Assembly (NCBI GenBank): GCA_964396505.1
Contig: CAYNFJ010000042.1
Coordinates: 1 to 17,124 of the forward strand
DNA: 17,124 nt
Source: DQTL01 sp964396505
Lineage (GTDB): Bacteria > Bacteroidota > Bacteroidia > Flavobacteriales > Flavobacteriaceae
Reading direction: 5' to 3'
A model generated the notes under the pieces. That model worked only from the letters and a program-made list of their open reading frames with translations, was not told the DNA's origin and did not search any database. Below, piece by piece: positions 1 to 6,289 of the stretch. A program made the position numbers and the translations under genes. Every line of letters starts with the position of its first letter. Position 1 is the first letter of the stretch.

Positions 1-1055
1 ATAGCCGGAATAATTCCTTCTTTTTCAGATAATAATCTATAGGCCGCTACGGCTTCTTGATCAGTAATGGGGTGATAAGACACCCTGTCCGTGTTTTTTA
101 AATGAGCGTGTTCGGGTCCAATACCGGGATAGTCCAATCCTGCTGCGATGGAGCTGGATGGTACAGGTTCGTCTTTATCATTCATTAAGCACATAGAAAA
201 AGCACCTTGAAAAACGGTAGGTCTTCCAAGTGTTAAAGTAGCAGCCGTTTTTCCTAACTCCATACTTTCTCCGGCACCTTCAGCAGCATATAGGGCTACA
301 TCATCATCAATAAAATGACTAAAGGCTCCTATGGCATTGGACCCCCCTCCTATACACGCCACAACGGCATCGGGTAATTTTCCCTCTATCTCCATCACCT
401 GACGTTTCATTTCTTCACTGATAACCGATTGAAAATAACGCACAATGGTCGGATAAGGATGCGGACCCACTGCTGATCCTAACAGATAATAGGCTTGTGG
501 ATTTTCCACATAATAACCCAATGCGGCATCTACGGCATCTTTTAAGGTCGCATTACCGGCAGTTGCTTTGATTACTTCTGCGCCTAAAACTTCCATACGT
601 TCTACATTCATACGCTGGCGTTCAGAATCTACTTTACCCATAAAAACCTTGCATTTCATTCCCATTAAAGCCGCTGCTGTAGCCGTGGCAACTCCGTGTT
701 GTCCTGCTCCGGTTTCGGCTATAATTTCCGTGGCGCCCATACGTTTGGCCAAGAGTATTTGACCCAATGTATTATTGATTTTATGAGACCCGGTATGGTT
801 TAAATCTTCGCGTTTGAGATATATGGTACTGCCGATTTCCTTTGATAAATTTTCTGCTTTATACAAAGGAGAAGGTCTTCCCACATAGGTTTGTAATAAG
901 TTTTTAAATTCCTCTTTAAAGTCAGGGTCATTTTTGTATTGTAAAAATACCTTGTATAAATTGTTGAGTTTATCAGCTAAATGCGGGGGTACAAATTGTC
1001 CTCCAAATTCTCCAAAATAACCTATTTTTTGTTCTTGTTTTACTGTTGCTTCCAT
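1..1055 (-). CDS. trpB: Tryptophan synthase beta chain, 3' end cut by window
   Basis: The first 351 codons of TrpB, the PLP enzyme that condenses indole with L-serine to give L-tryptophan in the alpha2-beta2 complex with TrpA. The protein starts MEATVKQEQKIGYFGEFGGQ. The PLP-binding lysine is K92 in NHTGSHKINN, the catalytic glutamate is E114 in AETGAGQHG, and the phosphate-binding GGGSN loop is at 236-240. TrpB is usually near 390-400 residues, so roughly 45 are lost beyond position 1; trpA probably follows but cannot be seen. The ATG at 1055 is the first one that gives the conserved N-terminus; no Shine-Dalgarno is seen, only an A/T-rich stretch as is usual in Bacteroidota. It is the first full-size gene behind the Trp leader peptide and attenuator at 1219-1394, so it should be derepressed when tRNA-Trp is uncharged. 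Confidence 0.97.
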   Translation of the reverse strand, partial: MEATVKQEQKIGYFGEFGGQFVPPHLADKLNNLYKVFLQYKNDPDFKEEFKNLLQTYVGRPSPLYKAENLSKEIGSTIYLKREDLNHTGSHKINNTLGQILLAKRMGATEIIAETGAGQHGVATATAAALMGMKCKVFMGKVDSERQRMNVERMEVLGAEVIKATAGNATLKDAVDAALGYYVENPQAYYLLGSAVGPHPYPTIVRYFQSVISEEMKRQVMEIEGKLPDAVVACIGGGSNAIGAFSHFIDDDVALYAAEGAGESMELGKTAATLTLGRPTVFQGAFSMCLMNDKDEPVPSSSIAAGLDYPGIGPEHAHLKNTDRVSYHPITDQEAVAAYRLLSEKEGIIPA

Positions 1056-1142
1056 AATATTATTATTTTTATATGATTTTAAATTGTAATTATTAATCGT
1101 ATTTTTCTTTTACTTTGCGTTTTTCTGTTTGGGTACATAATT

Positions 1143-1199
1143 TTACCAGCACCAACACAGGGCAGTTATTTTCCATCTAAAGAGTCGTTTTGTTTTCAT
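1143..1199 (-). CDS. Trp-rich 18-codon mini-ORF, possible second or decayed leader peptide
   Basis: A short ORF, MKTKRLFRWKITALCWCW then TAA, lying between the attenuator terminator and trpB. It has an A-rich upstream sequence ending AATAATG. Tryptophan occurs at codons 9, 16 and 18. Its last codons (TGG TGC TGG TAA) match the TGG TGG TGG CAA of the real leader peptide in the same codon register: 12 of 14 bases agree when TTGGTGCTGGTAAA is set against TTGGTGGTGGCAAA. No terminator hairpin follows it. It could be a decayed duplicate of the leader, a second stalling peptide on read-through transcripts, or chance. Translation is not shown; the resemblance is seen, the function is inferred. Confidence 0.35.
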   Translation of the reverse strand: MKTKRLFRWKITALCWCW

Positions 1200-1218
1200 T
1201 ATTTTTAAAATTTAGCAT

Positions 1219-1246
1219 AAAAAAAAACCGTAGGGAAAACCTACGG
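1219..1246 (-). terminator. Attenuator terminator hairpin of the trp leader
   Basis: Read on the minus strand, CCGTAGG (1246-1240) and CCTACGG (1234-1228) form a perfect 7-bp stem with loop TTTTC, followed directly by nine T residues (1227-1219). This is a classical Rho-independent terminator. It lies 33 nt after the stop codon of the Trp leader peptide and 164 nt before trpB, which is where an attenuator should be. Confidence 0.9.
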
Positions 1247-1309
1247 CTGTATATAAATTACAATTGATTATACAAACACCTACGTTCCCTGATTGAGATT
1301 ACGTGTTTG
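1228..1309 (-). promoter_or_regulatory. trp attenuator, alternative RNA pairing segments
   Basis: On the minus-strand transcript, segment 1 CAAACAC (1309-1303) begins at the codon right after the three Trp codons and is perfectly complementary to GTGTTTG (1279-1273), giving a pause-type hairpin. Segment 2 covers about 1284-1269 and contains CGTAGG over the leader stop codon, then TGTATA (1274-1269), which can pair with TATACA (1253-1248) just upstream of the terminator. CGTAGG is also a copy of the 5' arm of the terminator and can pair with its 3' arm (1234-1229). A ribosome stalled on Trp codons would mask segment 1 and free segment 2; a ribosome reaching the stop would mask segment 2 and allow termination. 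Pairings are seen; the switching is inferred from known leader-peptide attenuators. Confidence 0.75.
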
Positions 1310-1348
1310 CCACCACCAATTTGTATTTTGTCTTGTAAACATTGTCAT
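1280..1348 (-). CDS. trpL: trp operon leader peptide with three tandem Trp codons
   Basis: A 22-codon ORF starting MTMFTRQNTN, then WWW at codons 11-13, and ending QTRNLNQGT before TAG. Three consecutive TGG codons in a 22-codon ORF, a promoter just upstream and a terminator hairpin just downstream make this a ribosome-stalling leader peptide that senses charged tRNA-Trp. A second in-frame ATG lies at codon 3 (1342). The expected transcription start is only about 10 nt upstream of the first ATG, so the leader mRNA has almost no 5' UTR. The peptide itself is not expected to have any function beyond being translated. The stop codon lies inside the alternative-pairing segment of the attenuator. 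Confidence 0.9.
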   Translation of the reverse strand: MTMFTRQNTNWWWQTRNLNQGT

Positions 1349-1363
1349 TGTATTTGTATGGGT

Positions 1364-1394
1364 CAAATGTATAAATAAAATTTAATAATCCAAA
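1364..1394 (-). promoter_or_regulatory. Bacteroidota promoter for the trp leader
   Basis: On the minus strand, TTTG (1394-1391), a 19-nt spacer, then TACATTTG (1371-1364). This fits the primary sigma factor consensus known in Bacteroidota (TTTG, 19-21 nt, TAnnTTTG) in both boxes and spacing. It is the best complete promoter in the window. The -33 box begins 16 nt after the stop codon of manA, so the trp transcript starts in the short space behind that gene. Confidence 0.85.
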
Positions 1395-1409
1395 TAATAT
1401 GAAAAAAAT

Positions 1410-2387
1410 TTATCGGGCTTTTACATAAAGTAACTTCATTTTGCCATTGGGTGTAATGCTGTATTTTTTTAATTTGGCCGGTATTAAAAGACTTTCTCCT
1501 TCATTTATAGGTACTTGCATGCTTTCTACATTGATAAAACCACTTCCTTTTACACAAATATAAATCACAAAACTATCTACAGAAGTGGTCAATATTTGTT
1601 TTTTGGTCTTTAATTTAATGATTTTCACATTAAAAAAAGGCGTCTTGATAATATCTCGAAACATATTATTGGCCGTTCTGTAATAGGTCTCAAAATGTTC
1701 AACCGGTGTAAAATCTATGGCATCCAGCGCCAAATCGGTATGTAATTCTCTTGAATTTCCCGCTGAATCTGTACGATTCCAATCGAACAAGCGATAGGTT
1801 ACGTCACTGGATTGTTGTATTTCTGCCAATACAATTCCGGATCCAATAGCATGCACCCGACCCGTAGGAATGTGATAAACGGCTCCTTTTTTTACCACTT
1901 CTTCATGCAGTACTTCTTGTAATCGCCCCTCTTCCAAATACTTTTTATAGGTCGCTTGATCTAAAGGTTTGTTGAACCCAAAGAACAATCTACTCTGCTT
2001 ATCTGCCTGCATAATATACCACAATTCCTCTTTCCCAAAAGATTGATGTCGCTTTTGAGCCAATTGATTATCCGGATGCAACTGCACACTTAAATTGGCC
2101 TGCGCATCAATTATTTTTATCAATAACGGAAAGGTTTCACCATACCGGTCATATACGGATTCACCTAAAAAATCAGCCTTATAGATGTTGATGAGTTCTT
2201 GTAAATTTTTTCCTTTAAAATGACCGTTCTCAACTACAGAAATAGCATCCGGAACAGCCGATATCTCCCAACTCTCTCCAATAGGTAGATTGGTTTTTTC
2301 TTTTCCAAACAATCGGGATAATTTATCACCGCCCCAAATGCGCTCTTTTAAAATAGGAATAAATTTTATGGGATAATCCAGTTTCAA
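1410..2387 (-). CDS. manA: Mannose-6-phosphate isomerase, class I
   Basis: Interconverts mannose 6-phosphate and fructose 6-phosphate, feeding GDP-mannose and other mannose-derived sugars or mannose catabolism. At 325 residues it is the short cupin-type class I form found in Firmicutes and Bacteroidota rather than the roughly 390-residue E. coli form. Zinc-site motifs are visible: QLHPD at 102-106, the glutamate in GKEELWYI near 121, and IPTGRVHAIG at 173-182 with H179; the catalytic-site arginine region VTYRLFDWNR is at 196-205. The N-terminal motif RIWGGDKL is typical. The ATG at 2387 lies 1 nt after the stop of the upstream peroxiredoxin gene, so the two are almost certainly cotranscribed and translationally coupled. 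No terminator is evident after it; the trp promoter begins 16 nt downstream. Confidence 0.95.
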   Translation of the reverse strand: MKLDYPIKFIPILKERIWGGDKLSRLFGKEKTNLPIGESWEISAVPDAISVVENGHFKGKNLQELINIYKADFLGESVYDRYGETFPLLIKIIDAQANLSVQLHPDNQLAQKRHQSFGKEELWYIMQADKQSRLFFGFNKPLDQATYKKYLEEGRLQEVLHEEVVKKGAVYHIPTGRVHAIGSGIVLAEIQQSSDVTYRLFDWNRTDSAGNSRELHTDLALDAIDFTPVEHFETYYRTANNMFRDIIKTPFFNVKIIKLKTKKQILTTSVDSFVIYICVKGSGFINVESMQVPINEGESLLIPAKLKKYSITPNGKMKLLYVKAR

Positions 2388-2388
2388 A

Positions 2389-2919
2389 TTAGAATGATTT
2401 TAAAATTTCAATTGCTTTATCAATATGTTCCTCCGGATGTTTCATACTGTTAAAAACATATCGAATAACACCTTTTTTATCAATAATATAGGTCACTCGA
2501 CCGGGAATTAAACCGGCACCAAAGGACGGTACTCCAAAACGCTTACGTACCTTATTGTCTTTATCTGACAATAGAGAAAAGGACAAATGATACTTATCGG
2601 CAAAAGCTTTATGAGATGCAACATCATCACTACTAATACCAAAAACTTTGGCATGTAAGTTTGTAAAAACCTCAAATTCATCTCTAAATTTGCAAGCTTC
2701 TTTGGTACAACCCGGGGTATCATCTTTCGGATAAAAATAGATAACCAAAGAATTCTTGCCTATGTAATCTTTTATATGAATCTGTTCATTGTTTTGATTG
2801 TACAATACTATATCGGGAACCGGATCCCCGATGCCTAAAGCAGGATGTGGCTTTGCTTTACATTGTACCAATAAAAAGGCTAAGCCCGCAGCAATAAGTA
2901 GTAAAAGTGATTTATACAT
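2389..2919 (-). CDS. PrxQ/BCP-type peroxiredoxin with lipoprotein signal
   Basis: A thiol peroxidase of the AhpC/TSA superfamily, reducing hydrogen peroxide or organic peroxides. With the ATG at 2919 it has 176 residues: a hydrophobic signal (MYKSLLLLIAAGLAFLLVQC) with C20 as the probable lipidated cysteine, then a thioredoxin fold. The peroxidatic cysteine is C71 in DTPGCTKEAC and the resolving cysteine C76 lies five residues later, the PrxQ arrangement. Glutamine just before C20 is not the usual small residue, so lipidation is probable rather than certain. A longer frame from a TTG at 2946 is rejected because that codon sits inside the -7 promoter box at 2936-2943. Most BCP proteins are cytoplasmic; here the signal implies a periplasm-facing, membrane-anchored form. 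It leads the two-gene unit with manA and is divergent from adenine deaminase. Confidence 0.92.
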   Translation of the reverse strand: MYKSLLLLIAAGLAFLLVQCKAKPHPALGIGDPVPDIVLYNQNNEQIHIKDYIGKNSLVIYFYPKDDTPGCTKEACKFRDEFEVFTNLHAKVFGISSDDVASHKAFADKYHLSFSLLSDKDNKVRKRFGVPSFGAGLIPGRVTYIIDKKGVIRYVFNSMKHPEEHIDKAIEILKSF

Positions 2920-2935
2920 CGATTTTTGTTTTTTC

Positions 2936-2943
2936 CAAAAGTA
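2936..2943 (-). promoter_or_regulatory. -7 promoter box of the peroxiredoxin-manA unit
   Basis: TACTTTTG on the minus strand matches the Bacteroidota -7 consensus TAnnTTTG and ends 16 nt before the chosen ATG at 2919. I do not see a convincing TTTG -33 box at the normal distance. Confidence 0.55.
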
Positions 2944-3009
2944 CAAACATTTTACAAAAAAATACGCTTATTCTTTGGATTTAATATTCTAAAATTGACT
3001 GGTATTTAG

Positions 3010-3017
3010 TAACTTTG
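3010..3017 (+). promoter_or_regulatory. -7 promoter box of the adenine deaminase gene
   Basis: TAACTTTG matches TAnnTTTG and ends 21 nt before the ATG at 3039. No good -33 box is seen at 19-22 nt. This and the box at 2936-2943 face away from each other across a 66-bp shared control region. Confidence 0.55.
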
Positions 3018-3038
3018 TATCCATTAAAAACCGATACT

Positions 3039-4049
3039 ATGCAGCAATTTATCCAAAACCTGCCCAAAGCAGAATTACACTTACATATAGAAGGAACTTT
3101 TGAACCGGAATTACTTTTTGATATTGCCCAACGCAATAACATTAAAATTCCTTATAAAGATGTTGATAGCCTGAGAAAAGCCTACGATTTTGATTGTTTA
3201 CAAGATTTTTTAGACATCTATTACCAAGGAGCCAATGCCCTGCAAACCGAACAAGATTTTTACGATTTGACAGAGGCCTATCTCCAAAAATGCAAAGCCC
3301 AAAATGTGCGGCATACTGAAATAATGTTTGACCCGCAAACCCATACAGAACGGGGTATTTCCTTTAAAACAGTGATCCAAGGTATTTCAAAAGCTTGTGA
3401 AGATGCCCAAAAAAATTATGGAATTACTTCTTTTTTAATTATGAGTTACCTACGGCATTTACCCGAAAAGGAAGCTTTTAAAACCTTGGAACAATCTCTT
3501 CCTTACAAGGATAAAATAAAAGCTATTGGTTTGGATTCATCCGAAAAAGGGAATCCACCTTCTAAATTTAAAAATGTATATGAAGCTTCGGTCAAAGAAG
3601 GATATATTCCCTTGGCACATGCCGGTGAAGAAGGGAGTGCAGCATATGTTTGGGAAGCCCTGGATATTCTTAAAATCAAACGAATTGATCACGGTAACAA
3701 TGCCTTGCAAGATAGCAAATTAGTCCAAGAAATCATCAAACGGGACATCGCAATGACTGTTTGCCCCTTATCCAACAAAGCCCTGCAAGTAGTCCCCGAT
3801 TTAAAAAATCATCCTTTAAAAAAGATGATGGATTTGGGTTTAAAACCTACCGTTAATTCAGATGATCCGGCTTATTTTGGCGGACAGGTAAATCAAAATT
3901 ATATTGAAATTCAAAAGGCGTTGAATCTGACCAAAAAAGACCTCTACGAATTGGCACGAAACTCGTTTGAATATTCTTTATTGGATAGTGAAACCAAAGA
4001 AAAATACTTAAACGAATTGGAAGAGTATTATCAATCACATAAGGATTAA
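3039..4049 (+). CDS. Adenine deaminase (ADA-family, type 2)
   Basis: A 336-residue amidohydrolase of the adenosine deaminase family. Metal and catalytic residues are visible: H14 and H16 in AELHLHIEG, H194 and E197 in AHAGEEG, H218 in RIDHGN, and D275 in NSDDPAYFGG. Several signatures point to adenine deaminase (adenine to hypoxanthine plus ammonia) rather than adenosine deaminase: GLDSSEKGNPP (164-174) in place of the GIDLAGDE type, RIDHG in place of RIGHG, the doubled EE after HAG, and NSDDPAYFGG in place of the LNTDDP type. This is family knowledge, not an assay. The start is the ATG at 3039; a TTG at 3015 lies inside the -7 box. It is convergent with mnmA, only 5 nt apart, and no terminator is visible between them. 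Confidence 0.88.
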   Translation: MQQFIQNLPKAELHLHIEGTFEPELLFDIAQRNNIKIPYKDVDSLRKAYDFDCLQDFLDIYYQGANALQTEQDFYDLTEAYLQKCKAQNVRHTEIMFDPQTHTERGISFKTVIQGISKACEDAQKNYGITSFLIMSYLRHLPEKEAFKTLEQSLPYKDKIKAIGLDSSEKGNPPSKFKNVYEASVKEGYIPLAHAGEEGSAAYVWEALDILKIKRIDHGNNALQDSKLVQEIIKRDIAMTVCPLSNKALQVVPDLKNHPLKKMMDLGLKPTVNSDDPAYFGGQVNQNYIEIQKALNLTKKDLYELARNSFEYSLLDSETKEKYLNELEEYYQSHKD

Positions 4050-4054
4050 GTATA

Positions 4055-5242
4055 TCAATCTATCACCCCGCTGCCTATCAATTCATCTGCTATATACCAA
4101 GCGGCAAATTGTCCTTGTGTAATAGCCGATTGTGGCTGTTTAAATTGAATATAAAGTCCGGTATCAAAAAGGTATAAGGTCGCTTCTTGTAAAGGTTGAC
4201 GATATCTGATTCTCGCCATAACATCGAGTGTTTCGCCCGGTGCTATTTCTTTATCAGGACGTACCCAATGAATGTCTTTGTGGCTTATAAAAAGAGCCTT
4301 TTTAAAAAGACCGGGATGCTTGTTTCCTTCTCCGGCATAAATAACATTTTCCTTGACATCGGTAGCGATGACATAAAGGGGTTCTCGGGTGCCTCCCACG
4401 GCCAGCCCCTTGCGCTGTCCTATCGTAAAATAATGCGCTCCCTGATGCTTCCCTACTATTTTACCATCGGTGACTTTATAATGTATCTTTTGGGATAAAA
4501 AAGCCAATTCAGATTCTTTAGTGGCCGGTTCCGGTTGTGTGTGTGTGTATAATTCCGAATCTTTAGGAATCTGAACAATGACGCCTTCTTTGGGTTTTAA
4601 TTGTGCTTGTAAAAAATCCGGTAATTTTACTTTTCCAATAAAACACAATCCTTGAGAATCTTTTTTTTCGGCGGTTACCAAATCCAATTCAACTGCAATT
4701 TTTCGTACTTCAGGCTTGGTCAATTCACCGATTGGAAACAAGGATTTTTCCAATTGTTTCTGTGATAATTGACATAGAAAATAGGATTGATCTTTATGGG
4801 CGTCTTTTCCGGCTAAAAGCCTGTATGTTTCCTTATCCTCTACGATGAGGGTATCTTTTCTAGCATAGTGTCCGGTCGCTACAAAATCGGCTCCTAAACT
4901 CAAAGCAATATCCATAAAAACATCAAATTTTATTTCTCTATTGCATAAAACATCCGGGTTAGGAGTTCTACCCGATTGATATTCGGCAAACATATAATCC
5001 ACAATTTTTTCTTTGTATTGTTCACTTAGATCCACCACCTGGAAAGGAATGCCTAATTTCTCGGCTACCAACATCGCATCATTACTATCTTCCAACCAAG
5101 GACATTCATTGGAAATCGTAACCGATGTATCATGCCAATTTTTCATAAACAGCCCTATTACTTCATAACCTTGCTGTTGTAACAAATAAGCGGCTACACT
5201 GCTGTCCACTCCACCGGAAAGTCCTACAATAACTCTTTGCAT
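4055..5242 (-). CDS. mnmA: tRNA-specific 2-thiouridylase MnmA
   Basis: Installs the 2-thio group on U34 of tRNA-Lys, -Glu and -Gln using ATP and a relayed persulfide sulfur. The 395-residue protein has the PP-loop SGGVDSS at 9-15, the catalytic cysteine C100 in NPDVLCNREIKF and the second catalytic cysteine C200 in DSQGLCFIGK, followed by the HQGAHYFTIGQRKGL segment and the C-terminal beta-barrel. It is complete and slightly longer than E. coli MnmA because of a linker around residues 229-240, which is encoded by a short TG dinucleotide run (4536-4548). ATG at 5242 is 20 nt downstream of the box at 5262-5269. It is transcribed alone, divergent from folE. Confidence 0.96.
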   Translation of the reverse strand: MQRVIVGLSGGVDSSVAAYLLQQQGYEVIGLFMKNWHDTSVTISNECPWLEDSNDAMLVAEKLGIPFQVVDLSEQYKEKIVDYMFAEYQSGRTPNPDVLCNREIKFDVFMDIALSLGADFVATGHYARKDTLIVEDKETYRLLAGKDAHKDQSYFLCQLSQKQLEKSLFPIGELTKPEVRKIAVELDLVTAEKKDSQGLCFIGKVKLPDFLQAQLKPKEGVIVQIPKDSELYTHTQPEPATKESELAFLSQKIHYKVTDGKIVGKHQGAHYFTIGQRKGLAVGGTREPLYVIATDVKENVIYAGEGNKHPGLFKKALFISHKDIHWVRPDKEIAPGETLDVMARIRYRQPLQEATLYLFDTGLYIQFKQPQSAITQGQFAAWYIADELIGSGVID

Positions 5243-5261
5243 GTTGATAAAATTGAGTTTG

Positions 5262-5269
5262 CAAAGATA
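5262..5269 (-). promoter_or_regulatory. -7 promoter box of mnmA
   Basis: TATCTTTG on the minus strand matches TAnnTTTG and lies 19 nt before the mnmA ATG. The -33 region has no clear TTTG. Confidence 0.55.
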
Positions 5270-5307
5270 CTAATTCTACCTATACGATGATTATTTCATT
5301 AATAATG

Positions 5308-5331
5308 TATAGTTTTGCCATAGAAACTATA
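5308..5331 (+). promoter_or_regulatory. folE promoter box inside a perfect inverted repeat
   Basis: TAGTTTTG at 5310-5317 matches the Bacteroidota -7 box TAnnTTTG. It is embedded in a perfect 8-bp inverted repeat, TATAGTTT (5308-5315) and AAACTATA (5324-5331), separated by 8 bases, so the dyad spans the -7 box and the expected transcription start near 5324. This is the layout of an operator, or of a hairpin at the very 5' end of the mRNA. The predicted 5' UTR to the ATG at 5399 is about 75 nt, longer than for other genes here. Confidence 0.5.
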
Positions 5332-5398
5332 AACCACGGGATGTTTTTATATTTCCAATAGAAGAAATATAAATTTCCGCTCGTTGAAACCGGATACT

Positions 5399-6088
5399 AT
5401 GTTCGATACTAGCTCTAAAAACAAAATGAATAAAACTGACAAAATAGGTGACAACCATATAGCCACCCACGCAGAAACACCCATACGAGATGATGCATTT
5501 GATTTATCCGATGCCGATAAAATGCATCGGATAGAAAACAATATGAAAGACATATTACTGACATTGGGTATGGATCTGACCGATGACAGTTTACAAGGAA
5601 CTCCTAAGCGGGTTGCCAAAATGTTTGTACAAGAAATTTTTGACGGATTGCATCCGGATAAAAGACCTAGAATGTCCACATTTGAGAATAAATTTAAGTA
5701 CAATCAAATGTTGGTCGAAAAAGATATTGCTGTGCATTCTACCTGCGAACATCATCTATTACCTATTATTGGCAAAGCGCATATTGCTTATATTTCCAGT
5801 GGTACGGTTATCGGGTTGTCAAAACTCAACCGGATAGTCAATTACTACGCCAAACGCCCTCAAGTACAAGAACGATTGACTGTTCAAATTGTACAAGACC
5901 TTCAAAAAGTACTCCAAACAGAAGATGTGGCTTGTATCATTGATGCCAAACATATGTGTGTGATCACCAGAGGAATAGAAGATGCTGATAGCAGTACACT
6001 TACGGCAGAATATGGTGGAAAATTTAAAGATCCGCTGGTCAGACGTGAGTTTTTGGACTACCTGCAAATGGAAAATGACAAGGATTAA
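5399..6088 (+). CDS. folE: GTP cyclohydrolase I
   Basis: Converts GTP to 7,8-dihydroneopterin triphosphate, the first step of tetrahydrofolate synthesis and, through a side branch, of queuosine-type 7-deazaguanines. The protein is 229 residues from the ATG at 5399. Zinc ligands are C116 and H119 in STCEHHLLP and C187 in HMCVITRG; the conserved QERLT and SSTLTAEY segments are present. The first 40 or so residues are polar and variable; an internal ATG at 5426 is another possible start. A TTG at 5384 would add five residues and is less likely. The gene is divergent from mnmA and convergent with rnz. No zinc-independent FolE2 features are seen; this is the ordinary zinc-dependent type I enzyme. 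Confidence 0.96.
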   Translation: MFDTSSKNKMNKTDKIGDNHIATHAETPIRDDAFDLSDADKMHRIENNMKDILLTLGMDLTDDSLQGTPKRVAKMFVQEIFDGLHPDKRPRMSTFENKFKYNQMLVEKDIAVHSTCEHHLLPIIGKAHIAYISSGTVIGLSKLNRIVNYYAKRPQVQERLTVQIVQDLQKVLQTEDVACIIDAKHMCVITRGIEDADSSTLTAEYGGKFKDPLVRREFLDYLQMENDKD

Positions 6089-6131
6089 GTCTATGCCTTT
6101 ATCACTAAAAAGCAAAACCCTTACTTTTTTC

Positions 6132-6149
6132 AAAGCAAGAGTCTTGTTT
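6132..6149 (+). terminator. Weak hairpin after folE
   Basis: AAGCAAG and CTTGTTT can pair (seven pairs including one G-U) with loop AGT, 44 nt after the folE stop. There is only a short T run inside the 3' arm, so termination is uncertain. The rest of the 201-bp convergent space 6089-6289 is AT-rich; I see an AT palindrome at 6199-6210 but no gene. Confidence 0.25.
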
Positions 6150-6289
6150 AACTAACCAAATTATTTATTACAATGAGATAATTTCTATTATATCCTTGTA
6201 TTATATAATATGCAAAGCTCGTGCCAAAAAAATTATTTGCTTGTTAATGAGATGTTAAACCCGATTATTAAAATGAAATTTTTAGAAAT

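Noticed and set aside
1093..1176. A 27-codon ORF (begins MENNCPVLVLV) overlapping the Trp-rich mini-ORF in another frame
   Set aside because: It is not recognisable as a known protein or as the end of a trp gene. The alternative frame with the Trp-codon cluster aligns with the leader peptide, which is better evidence.
4536..4548. TG dinucleotide run in mnmA, a possible slippage or phase-variation tract
   Set aside because: Only about six units, inside an intact housekeeping gene and in a variable linker. Nothing suggests switching.
6199..6210. AT-only palindrome TATTATATAATA between folE and rnz
   Set aside because: Low-complexity AT-rich DNA readily gives such palindromes. There is no promoter, terminator tract or gene attached to it.
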